From assembly GCF_004799145.2 (NCBI RefSeq), contig NW_021635454.1:211322-275321 (forward strand): DNA of 64,000 nucleotides. Direction: 5' to 3'. Source of the stretch: Neltuma alba (taxonomy: Eukaryota; Streptophyta; Magnoliopsida; Fabales; Fabaceae). Positions 35,228 to 45,404 of this stretch are shown piece by piece (position 1 is the stretch's first letter; every line of letters starts with the position of its first letter). A program made the translations under genes and the position numbers. The notes below the pieces were generated by a model. It saw only the letters and a list, made by a program, of their open reading frames with translations, ran no database searches and was not told the origin of the DNA.

Positions 35228-36075
35228 TGCCCATTATTGATTATCCCATTAGCATGCCTTCTATTAACAATGTATTTTATTTTACCAGCCATATACACTT
35301 GGATTCTCCTAAATTACTTGAACATGATATTGTATCTTTTGATGCATATATACATTTGCTAAGTGATATCAAGCAATTTCATGATTCTCACTCTCAACTC
35401 CTATCATGTGACCTATCTTTAGACATAGTTGGATCTGATGTAGATGGTGATTATGTTGACTTGGTTGATGTTTTGAATGCTAAAGTAATACTTGATCTTG
35501 ACACTACTGTAGATGATAGCCAAGTCCATGATGATATACCTATGGTTGCATGCGATAAGATTATAGATGATTTGATTGATTTTATTGGTTGTGAGAAGCA
35601 CCTATTATTGAAAGTGCTTGACTGTAGTTTTCTTGCATTGCATGCTTTACTTGGGCACTGTACTTGTACTAATACTTTCCATAGATTTAAATACTTTGGT
35701 TCATGTGGTATACTTGGAGTAGGTACTGCTATTTGTTTGGTTAACTTTTTACAGGACAATTGGTTGATTCCTTATCTTTACCAAGTTCCATACTTATTGG
35801 ATTCTATTCCAATTAAACCTGAGCCACCACCAAGGAGGACAAAGCCAGATTTCCTCCTAATTTCATCTCTAGATATAAACCACCATGATAGTAAGGTTTT
35901 CTCTTTTCTTACCTTGTTCTTGTCTTTATTGGATTATATGTTATTGAGCAAGTGTGGGGGAGGGGCATTACTAGTCGTAAAAGGTAGCTTGTGCATTTTA
36001 ATTTCTTATTTTGTGTGTTGTGCCAGTTTTTCCAATCCTATCCTTTCCCTTTTTCCCTGCTTATCTTTTTTTTAG
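35227..36075 (+). CDS. 282-codon ORF of the Athila-type 3' region, function unknown
   Basis: This is the longest intact frame in the window. It lies where Athila elements carry extra 3' sequence, sometimes an env-like ORF, between pol and the 3' LTR. I recognise no domain. The N-terminal half is acidic (SDVDGDYVDLVDV, DTTVDDSQVHDDI). It then has hydrophobic stretches around residues 135-150 and 162-178 (CGILGVGTAICLVNFL), a basic proline stretch (IKPEPPPRRTKPDF) and a strongly hydrophobic C-terminus with two possible membrane segments (FSFLTLFLSLLDYMLL; CILISYFVCCASF). The ATG is accidental: its A is the last base of the inserted B LTR, so the true start was upstream and is lost. It is followed 30 bp later by a purine tract. 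Minus-strand frames at 35419 and 35451 are shadows. Confidence 0.6.
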   Translation: MPIIDYPISMPSINNVFYFTSHIHLDSPKLLEHDIVSFDAYIHLLSDIKQFHDSHSQLLSCDLSLDIVGSDVDGDYVDLVDVLNAKVILDLDTTVDDSQVHDDIPMVACDKIIDDLIDFIGCEKHLLLKVLDCSFLALHALLGHCTCTNTFHRFKYFGSCGILGVGTAICLVNFLQDNWLIPYLYQVPYLLDSIPIKPEPPPRRTKPDFLLISSLDINHHDSKVFSFLTLFLSLLDYMLLSKCGGGALLVVKGSLCILISYFVCCASFSNPILSLFPCLSFF

Positions 36076-37307
36076 ATTTGCATTGAGGACAATGCAAGGA
36101 TTAAGAGTGGGGGGCTGAGTGTTGTGTTTTATTTATTCTGAGTGTTTTGTTTGTTTTGTGTATTTGTGTCAAATCTCCATTTTTAAAAACTTTTTGAAGG
36201 TTTAAGTGTATTTCAAGAGTTTAATGTTGCATTTGTGATTGATTTTGATTTGGAAGTTAATATCATGAAATGAAATGTTCTAGTGCATTGAGACTAAGCA
36301 TGATATGCTCTTTGGCCTACATGAGTGAATATGGAAGACAAACCCTAGTTGGAAAGATTCTTTAGGCCTTTATATTCATTCCTTGTGTGCATTTACTTGT
36401 CTCTTATGCTCTCTAGAACTTGTCTTAGCTCTTAATCAAGATCACATGTACCATTTACATCTCTTGAACATAATTGAGGTATTCTTTCAAATTAGCTACT
36501 TAGACAAAATGGCCAACCCTTACATGATTTATCCTTTACTAACAATTTGAGCCTTTTTAGTTGAATCTTCTATTCATTTTACTTTCATTTGTATAACCTC
36601 TTTCGTACAAGGATGCATATCTCATTTCATTCATTCCTTTAGAACTCACTAGCATTATGATGGAATCAATGGATAGATTCATATGAGAAAGTGCATACTT
36701 GAGCATGGGTGCAAAAAGAAAAGAAAACAATGAAGAGAAAAGTGAATGAAGAAAGCAAGGGAAGAAGAGAAAGAAAGAATAAACATACCCTTACAACTTT
36801 AGAGTTCAAAATCAAGAAATTAACCCTTCAATTGAACATTGCTAATGTTATTGAATTCTATTCATTGATTGATGCCTCATACTCTCCCTCATATTCATTC
36901 TTCTGTGTAGCGTTCCTACCCTGTACATTACAAGCCACAAAAGTCCTCTTGATTCTTGAGTGCTCATGTATTTGAGTGGTAGAGAAGTAAAGCTATTACA
37001 AGCATATGGTAGAGCATTTAAACAAGTGAATTGAGTGAAAGAATCCTAAACACTTGTGAGTTGAGTGATACACTAATTCCCTTGTGTGGTCTTCTATATC
37101 TTATTTACTTGGATTAAATTGCATACCATTAATTGATCTCTTTGTATTAGAATGTTCCATGGATTGATACTAATTGAAGAGTCACTAACGGTTGCATTGT
37201 TACTTGAATTCTTGAGCTTTCCTATTTCTTCCCTTTCATCTTTCTCTTTTGCATTATGTCTAGATTTGATTTTTGCCTGGGAGTGCAAAAGCTAAGTGTG
37301 GGGGAGT
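36076..37307 (+). other. Athila-type 3' non-coding region with two polypurine tracts
   Basis: The first purine tract, TTAAGAGTGGGGGGCTGAG, is at 36101-36119; the second, AAGTGTGGGGGAG, is at 37294-37306, directly before the 3' LTR. Two purine tracts of this kind are known in Athila-like elements. The part around 36300-36975 matches the reverse complement of 43441-44100 (for example TCTAGAACTTGT and AGAATCAAGAGGACTTTT blocks). I see no coding region. Confidence 0.7.
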
Positions 37308-38636
37308 TGACAAGTCCCATAATTTGCATAATATTCTAGTTCTAAACCTATGCTTTTGTAATTCATAATTGCATATTTTGGATATAATTGGTCTTCATTA
37401 TGCGTAAGAGTTGATGAATGGAATTGGGAGCTTTTTATGTGTTTTTATATGTTTTGTGTAATTTTATATGTGTGTGCTTTTGATCCCTTAGTTGGCATGC
37501 ATTACAGGCAGCTTTATCAACATCCAAGGACCATTCTACCTCACTTAGCTGTGACGAACTATGGACTTCATCGCGATGAAATTTCGCTATGAGGGAAACA
37601 AACCCACGTATTCATACGTTGTTGTTTTGAGTTCGCCATGACAAACTATTCTATTCACTATGATGAAAATGCGAAATTTCCAAACTTAAATCATATCATG
37701 CATGTTCAGCAGAGAGGGGATTCAAACCTAGTTTTCACTCCAATTTTGCCAAGATCTCGTTCTCATTATCCTTTCCACTTCCATTTTCATCCCATCCACC
37801 ATTTCCCACCATTTCTAACCCCATTCCATCCATTTCCACTAATGAATCTTCATCTTTTCTATCATTCAATCTATCTCTGCCTCCAACTTAGATGTTAATG
37901 ACCAAAGGAAGATTAAGAGCTTAGTTAAACTATTTTCTAGTCATGGCAAGCTGAATTCATGTACTATTTGATGATTGATGAAGCTATTCTGAGTTTCTAG
38001 ATGGTTTAATTGTGTTAAATTTCAGTTTCTACTCTACATGTTTGTTAATTGTGGTTCATTTGATATATGTATTGAGGATTGGTGCTGGTATGCCTGATCT
38101 GGATTCTAATTACTTGTATTGGATTTAGCTTTAATGGATAATCAATTTCCTCATAGTCCTCTTGTCTATTGTAGTTGATTGTTCATGTTCTTGAAGGTTC
38201 CAATTGAATGTTCTAGGTGTCTAGGTTTGGTTGAGAGTTAAAGAGCCTCTATGAATCCAATATAAGCTAAGTCCTAGGCATTTTATCTAATGAACCAGTT
38301 AAGTAACTAACAATGTTAATTAGGTACTAAGGGTGTTGGCTTAGTGATATGCAATTAAACTTAACCCAAGTGAAACAATGAAGCGTAACAAAGTCAATCA
38401 TTAAGGAGATTCGCTACATCCATCATCCATTCCATAATAAAACCAGAAATCAGAAATAATAGTTATCTTTCTTTACTTTAGAATATTCAATTCAATTTTG
38501 TCATTCTCCTTGGTTAATTTTTTATTAACACCTTGTTAGTTAGTAGTTGGCAACCGACTCCTCAAAGAGATCGACACTTAGGTTAGTTGCCCTATAATGC
38601 ATTTAGCTTAGTTATTGTTTTGAGAGCCCTGTGACA
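37308..38636 (+). mobile_element. 3' LTR of the plus-strand Athila-type element
   Basis: It starts TGACAAGTCCCATAATTTGC directly after a polypurine tract and ends ...CCCTGTGACA, about 1.33 kb. The right end is set by comparison with the Athila LTR ends at 23346 and 42898 on the minus strand (shared TGCCCTATA-TGCAT block, then GTGACA). It contains GTGACGAACTATGG and TCGCGATGAA motifs near 37550-37590. Confidence 0.72.
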
Positions 38637-39270
38637 AGGCTTTATCACTCAGTCCAACTAGCATTTTTTCTTTGTTTTTCTACCCAAATACCTTCAGATT
38701 GAAGGGGGATAAGTAGAAGAAAGATTCAGATTGGCACTTCACTTCTTCCCTTTCCAATTTTTATATTCTCTCTCCTTTCTTTCTCTCTGTGTTTTTCTAA
38801 TTCTTCTCACATTTCCCCACATTTTTGCATCGTCTCTTAAATCTACCATAGAAAGACGTCCATTAGAGGTTGGTGAAGTGAAGATTTTATCCATGAGTGG
38901 CTCGGGTTCTCATTTTTCTCTCACAGTGGCAACGGTTAGAACTTGGAGCAACCTAGGGGAGTTTTCAACTAATTAAATCTCTTCTTCTTCATTGCTTAGT
39001 AATTCTTAGGTCTTAAGAATGCTATTTGATGTGCAGATGGATTGTATTTGATTATATTTGTGTTAGAGATTTAATTGTGTATCTATGGAATTTCAAGACT
39101 TGAGTTTGGCACTTAAGCTTCACATCTTCAATTCTTTTTAATTGACTTGGTATAGCTTTTGCTTTGGAATTGTTGAGACTGTCTAACGGCAATTTAAGGT
39201 TGCTTAATTATCAAATTTCTTGCATATATGAAGTGTAATTCTTGATTCCAATTTTGCTAGTTGTACTTAA
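38637..39270. other. Unassigned spacer
   Basis: These 634 bp between an Athila LTR and an A LTR match nothing else I can see in the window. They include a pyrimidine-rich stretch (38740-38820) and an open frame at 38731-38976 without a recognisable domain. They could be target DNA or part of another decayed LTR. Confidence 0.4.
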
Positions 39271-41781
39271 TGTTACACCTTACTATCAAATTGACTTCGG
39301 GTTCAATCAAAACTATTTTAGACCATATTGGATGGTCTTGGGCTCAATTTTTTTCCCACAAAAATGCTGATTTTCGGATTTTTATTATTCATTTGGTAAA
39401 AATCCAGTTTTCCGGTCTAACATAGAAAAATCATAACTTAATCTAAAAAAATTGAAACAAAGTGGTTCTATAGAAAGCTCTTTAAATTCTTTTTCAAGAA
39501 AAAATAATCTTGTGAACCAATTCCATTTGAGAAAGTGTCAGGTTTTTATGGAAATCACCACTGTCCTTTTGGTAAAAATTCTTTTTTCAGATTCAGGGTC
39601 TTAATTTTGAAAAATCATTATAAATCGTGTAGTTGGCCATTTTTAACATGCTACCTATAAAATTGAAGCTTAGGACATGATCTAAATTCATACCAAATTT
39701 CGAGATTTAATATGTTCAGGAACTTAGTCAAAACATTGCTACAAGTTGGTGGTGTAGTTAGGGTTAAAGCATTGAACAATAGAATAATTACATAACCAAA
39801 AGCCAATGAAATTTTTATGGTTTGGCACCATAATTAACCTTGAATCTGCAACTTGCCCGTTGATGATTTAGCTCCTAAAAGGTTAGATTTTATTTGGAAG
39901 GAATGAGATTTCAATGAAATCCCAATAACAAAACTAACCAATTATACCATAAACAAGCATCATTATTATGCATAACCATATTAGCTACTATTGGTGAACT
40001 AGCATGCTTATAATTTGACAATCTCATTTATGCAAAGGCCAAAGCAATAAAGTGCAAAGAGCAGCCATATCACAATTAGCAAAGCCCATCCATATAATAG
40101 CAATTAATCATGCATTAATCAACAATCCAAAGTTAATATTAGCAGTTAAGTTAAACTTTGCTACCTTGCTCCAAATAATTGAGATTTCTTTGTTTTTCTT
40201 CCTTCTCTTCACAAATGTAAAACCCTAACATGATAAACCACAAAAGGGCCAGTAAGATCATCAACCATTCCATATAAAAATCAACAACATAACTCAAGTA
40301 ATTCTTAAACCCTTTTAAGCTTCCATCTTTGTTCTTGAATTTTTAGAGTTTGTGTTCTTTAACCCTAAAAATTCCCTCTTGACTCTTTTCTACATGGTTT
40401 TTCATGTAGATTCCAAATATGTGCTTAGATTTAAGAAAATAAAACCCTTCCTTCCAGATTACACTTAACTGAACTTATAGGGCTTCCAATACTTGTTCTA
40501 TCTTCCATTTTGAACCTACACCATTTTCCATTTTGAACACAATGGAAGCCTCAACATGGTTTTTATTGAAAAGCTCATCCTAGGGTCTAGTTATTATGTT
40601 GGCCAAATTGGGCCTCAAGAAATACAACAAGGAAATCACTTCAAAATCAACCTACAATCACTTGAAACCACTTGAAAACATCATGCTTTGAAGTGTTCTA
40701 ACAAGTTTTAGCAACCAAACTCCCTCCCCTCCACTATCATCATTCGGCCAGCACAACAAAAATGAGAGAACTAGAAATTTTAACCATACAACTCAAACAA
40801 ACAAGGCAAGGAACAATTTGGAACCAAAACTAACCTTAAACCTTAGATAGATAATCAAAGTTGATGGCTTTTCTCTTGATTCCTCTTAAAACTCTCTCTT
40901 TTACCTTTTGCTCTCACTTTGGTTGAACTAATGGTCTGAAAAATAGGGAAGAAGAGCTCTCTTAATGAGCAAACTATCCCAACTACCATCATTAATGAAA
41001 ATACAAGTGTCATTACCCCTTTTACTCTTACTTTCTCTTTCTTAATTAACTAAATCCAAACTAATTAATTACCAAAAGTAAAAATCCTCTCCATTTGAGG
41101 TGTGACACTTGGCAAATTCAAATCCTCTCCATTAGGGGCTTGACGCATGGCAAAATGTGAGCCATTTGAAGTACATGACTCTAGTCTTCACTTTATCAGT
41201 GCACTTTGACTCCGGGTTTAATTTCTTTTCTATAATTATAGTACTCTGGCCTCTATAATTGTTTTTTGTCAGATCCATAATTTATTGTCCTCATTTTTAT
41301 CTTCCCATAATACTCTCTTTGTCTCAAAATTAAATTCCCAATAATTAATGAAAAGGAAAACTAATTTCCTTCTCTTTAGTGATTTTTCCACTTTTCAAAG
41401 GAATTAGGAAAAATCTTTGATATTTGAGGGTCTTCTTTTAATTCCATAATATCTTATAATTTCTTAGGGTATCATAGGAATTTTCTTAAAATTTTATTTT
41501 CCTTAAAAATATTTATTTTGAATTTTCCAAATAAAAACCCTTAAATTGGCCTAAATTAACCTTAAATTCCCTTGTAATTTTTCTAAGGGTAATTTGGTCA
41601 TATAACCAATTGTATAATCTCATATCATTCTCAAAGGATATTACCCTTATTTTTTCTTAATTTTCTAAGGCTCAGAAATATGTTTTCATAATTATTTTTG
41701 ACCAATTTTTGCTTGTCATTTTTGCCCTTAATTATTTAGGAATATTCCTTCTTCCTAATTACCTAGTCACCGGATGTGACA
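39271..41781 (-). mobile_element. E3 3' LTR (family A), minus strand
   Basis: On the plus strand it reads TGTTACACC ... CCGGATGTGACA, 2511 bp, collinear with the other A LTRs. On its upstream side (higher coordinates) it meets a polypurine tract and Tekay pol on the minus strand, so it is the 3' LTR of an element, not a solo LTR. The inverted repeat AGACCATATTGGATGGTCT at 39320-39338 is the conserved U5 hairpin. Confidence 0.9.
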
Positions 41782-41792
41782 TTTCTCCCCCC
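41782..41792 (-). other. Polypurine tract of E3
   Basis: GGGGGGAGAAA on the minus strand, directly upstream of the 3' LTR. It is preceded by TTTCGAGGACGAAATTTATT, the usual chromovirus pol-to-LTR junction, and is better preserved than in E1. Confidence 0.88.
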
Positions 41793-41825
41793 TAAATAAA
41801 TTTCGTCCTCGAAATTTAAAGCATA

Positions 41826-42897
41826 CCCAGTGGAAAAGTTCGGGGTACTTTTCCTTCATCTCAGTCTCCATCTCCCATGTTGCTTCTTTGGAGGAAAGAC
41901 CTTTCTAGACTACTTTGACCAGCGGAATCTACATGTTCCTCTACTACTTGACGTTTTGATCAATGATTCGCTCTAGTCTAACCTCAAAAGACAAGTTGTC
42001 TCAGAGCACAATGTCATCGTAACTTATGACATCTGTCAAGTCTGGATGGTACTTTTTCAGTTAGGAGACATGGAAGACATCATGAATTTGACTTAAGTTT
42101 GGGGGAAGGGCCAACTTGTATGCTACTAGTCCAGCTTTGGACAAAATCTGAAACGGTCCAATATACTTTGGACTTAACTTCTTGGTCTTCATGGATCGAC
42201 TAACTCCTATTATTGGTGATACTTTGAGAAAAACGTGATCACCAACCTCAAAATCTAACGATCTCCTTCTCGTATTTGCATAACTTTTCTATCTACTTTG
42301 AGCTATTAGAAGTCTTTACTGAATAGCTTTAATCTGTTGGGAAGTCTGACTCACTATATCTAGACCAAAGATGCTTCATTCACTAAGCTTTGTCCAACAC
42401 AACGGGGATCTACAGTTCCTCCCACAGAGTGCTTCATATGGTGCAATTCGAATGCTTAAATGGAAATTGTTGTTATAGGCAAATTCGGCTAACGGTAAGT
42501 ATGTATCCCAATAATTGTCAAAATCTAATATGCAAGCACATAGCATATCCTCTAACGTTTGAATTGTTTATTCCATCTGCTTATCTGTGTAGGGATGGTA
42601 GGTTGTGCTGAATCTGAGAGTAGTGTCCATTTCTTTTTGTAGGGACCTCTAAAACTTTGAAGTAAATCTTGGATCTCGGTCTGAAACAATACTATTTGGG
42701 ACACTATGCAGCCTAACAATCTCCTGAATGTAACGTCTTGCTAACTTTCCTAAAGAATCTTTAACATTCATAGTGAGAAAGTGCGCGAACTTAGTTAGAC
42801 GGTTTACTATTACCCATATCATATTATGTTTAGTTGTTTTTATTAGTAACCCTACTATGAAATCCATGGATATTGATCAGACCGGGGTGTCACCTTT
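41826..42897 (-). pseudogene. Integrase C-terminal half with chromodomain-like tail of E3, pseudogene
   Basis: This Tekay/Del-type integrase inserts element cDNA. One frame can be followed almost throughout: SMDFIVGL (first catalytic Asp), KFAHFL, IVRLHSVPNSIVSDRDPRFTS (second Asp), TTYHPYTDKQMEQTIQTLED (the Glu is kept), DTYLPLAEFAYNNNFH, FEVGDHVFLKVSP, YIGPFQILSKAGLVAYKLAL and the tail IPLVKVV*KGLSSKEATWEM ... KYPELF. Several in-frame stops make it inactive, but it is clearly better preserved than E1. Its start is cut at about 42897 by an Athila LTR end, so polymerase and gag are missing. The open frame at 42649-42867 is its least damaged part. Confidence 0.93.
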
Positions 42898-45404
42898 CTG
42901 GATCGTCAAAAATTGTGATTGCACCAAATAATATAGTACAGGGTGCAACCAATCATTCTTCTCGAGGAGCGCTTTATTGGAAAACAACCTAATCTAAATT
43001 GATAATAAAGAACATGATGATTTGGGTAAAGAAAAAGGGGAGTTTTCAACTGTTTAAGGGTGGTGCAAATAAATATAAAGTGTAGAGAATTAAATTTTTT
43101 CAGTATTTTAATTGAATGAAGAAATGTTTTGGATTAAAAGGGAATTATGATGAAACAGTCTTTTAATGATGGAAACTCAGCTATCACTGCTCTTTAAAAT
43201 GAATGGGAGTTTTAGAAAGTCTCTAAGTTTGAAGAAAAACCCAAGTAATCACTTGGGTCCAATGTCTTAATTAGTGAAAACTCACTTTAATCAAAGTTAA
43301 TTAACATCTCTTAAAACATTGTTAGAAACCACTTAGAGTGTAGATAAACAGATAATGCAAATGTCCTCAGAAAGTCAATCAATAATCATTGAATACCATA
43401 AGCTTGTAATAACTCTAAAATCTCTACTACTACTCAGCATTCATGTAAAGAATCAAGAGGACTTTTAAGGTGATAGTGATGGAAAGGCTAGATGGAAATG
43501 AATTCAAGTGTCAAGAATCAAAGAAAAATGAGTCAACATCATCAAATCTTAAACAAGGAATTCAGATCCTAACCTTTCTACCACTAAGGGAATACTTTAT
43601 TCAACTTTATTTTGTTGCTATAATTTATGTATAATAAAAGTAATTCTTTTTTTTTATGTATTATTTTTTTCTTGCATTTCATTTTTTTTCCCAAAACCAA
43701 AATTAAAATTCCGAATGATGGTCCATGAAAGTTAGAAAGTAGTATTTATCAAGATGAAATCAACTCAATTAATATCATAGTTCAAACACTCGAAATGATA
43801 GACGAAATGAAGGAAGTGTAGGATCAAAAAGGGTTAAGCAATGGATAGATGGTTGTGGGTTGTGTTTGGGTAGAAAGGTGTAGAAAATAATGTCTCTATC
43901 ATATTCAGAATCATAAATGCACTTGTAATTTTAACCAAGAGCTAAAACAAGTTCTAGAGAATGTAAACCATATGAATAATCACTCAAAATAGGGATTAAG
44001 ACTCAAGAATATCTTTCCAACAAGGGTTTCATATCTCAATTGCTCATAGAAGAAGTTTCAACCAAAATGCATTAGTCACGAGGCATTAGGACACTTATCA
44101 TAAAAGCAACCCATAAGATGAGGATTAAAAAGATCAAAACAATCACTTAAAAGCATCCTTGCATTTCAAAAGTGACAATAAAGTCTTAGAGAAATCATGT
44201 TCAAAATCTAGTGTTCTTAAAAGTCCAAGGATGGGCATGGTTTTCAAGAAAAACTACTTAACACAATGAGGGCAGATTAAAAAGGTAATGGTTTGCTTGA
44301 AAAAAATACAAAGGTAGGTTAAAAAGGTTCCTCCCATACAGTATTGTAAAAAGCAAAGAGAAGGAAAGTGGTGCACATCAAAAGAGTCCAAGTCACGACT
44401 TGAAATCAGTGAGGTCACGACTGAGCACATAGAAGCACCAAGTTCATAAGGGGTTGAGGTCACGACCTGAATACACAGAGAGCCCTCCCTTGCTAAAGCC
44501 ACACCTCAAGTTGAGACTTGAGCAGTGAGGTTGCGACCTGAGGTCACAGAAACTACCAACAAAATTTTTTTAAAGTTTGGCCAAAATTTAACGACTAAAA
44601 ACCCTTTTAGCAAGCATCAAAACAGACAGAGATGATCCAACACACAGCAATTCACCATCCACAATCAATTCAAAGCCAAATAATAATGATGAAAGATTGG
44701 ATTTTCAAAAAAAATTTTGCCAAAAATTTTGAAACAACAACAAAAAAGATGCAACATTGGGAAACAGCAAAGCGAAATGAAGCCCTCCCCCACACTTAAA
44801 CTTGATAGTGTCGCCACTGCTGAAGGGAAAGGGAAAAGAATAGCAGCAACCACAAATAAGAACATAGTAAACCAACCATTCATTGTATTAGTTGAAATAC
44901 ATTAGAGTGCAACTTTTAAGTACTGAGTTCGTAGGAAAGAGCCACAAAATAAAAAGAAAAAAATAGAAACAAAACAAAAACAAAAGACTTCCAACAGCAA
45001 AGCTTTCAATCCACCTTTGCTCTTCTTTCCTCTCCTGCCCTGACATCTTCTCCTCCTTGGACATTGGCTTCTCCCATTTCAGTATTAGCAATAGTAACAG
45101 TACCAGAAGACTGTCCTGGATCCCCACCAAAGTAGCTAGTGGCAGGAACGGTGTTCTCCTAGAAGGCCTATTAATACTCTTGAGGAAAGTTGACCTTGAG
45201 AGCCCTAGCCATCTCCAACATCAGAGGATCCAACTCATGAGACATGGAGATAGCTTTATATGCATCGAACTTGCATACTCGAAGAGGCGAGGTTGAAACT
45301 AGAGCCACCCTCAGTTGCCTCCTCCTCTGGACCGTCGTCCATCACCCTCTTTCCTCTTTTTCTCTCTTTGTTGGATTTTGAGGTGGCATAGCACCTAGTT
45401 GTGA
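42898..45404 (-). mobile_element. Athila-type element fragment, minus strand
   Basis: The LTR terminus GGTGACA is at 42904-42898 on the minus strand, abutting E3 integrase. The segment to about 43440 matches the LTR fragment at 23346-23952. A deletion junction near 43440 joins it to the internal 3' region (43441-44784, matching 36300-36975 in reverse). A polypurine tract lies at about 44766-44787 on the minus strand (GTTTAAGTGTGGGGGAGGG). Upstream of it, 44985-45300 carries short coherent protein stretches (HELDPLMLEMARALKVNFPQ; GEDVRAGEERRAKVD) with stops. The right end meets the truncated B LTR of E4. Confidence 0.75.
44391..44545 (+). repeat. Degenerate GTCACGAC-type repeats in Athila-type 3' region
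   Basis: About five copies of a motif of the form AGGTCACGACYTGA lie within 155 bp, separated by 20-45 bp of related sequence including CACAGAGAGC. The same motif occurs in the Athila leader at 22850-23005 and in the protease-RT spacer at 16990-17095. Confidence 0.65.

Larger units (their letters stand above)
27641..38636 (+). mobile_element. Plus-strand Athila-type element, gag-pol deleted
   Basis: Two related LTR stretches (27641-34535 with an insert, and 37308-38636) flank a 3' internal region with one long ORF and two polypurine tracts. No gag, protease, polymerase or integrase is present. A truncated B LTR at 34536-35227 sits at the point where gag-pol should be, so insertion plus deletion probably removed it. 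LTR homology is recognisable (for example the GGGGATTC block at 27838 and 37717) but weak, so the pairing as one element is inferred. Confidence 0.6.

Noticed and set aside
35419..35759. Minus-strand frames opposite the 282-codon ORF
   Set aside because: They are short, lack any domain and lie antisense to the longer continuous frame.
44665..45130. Hydrophobic minus-strand frames as membrane proteins
   Set aside because: They come from T-rich non-coding Athila 3' DNA next to the polypurine tract; the coherent frame there is a different one with stops.
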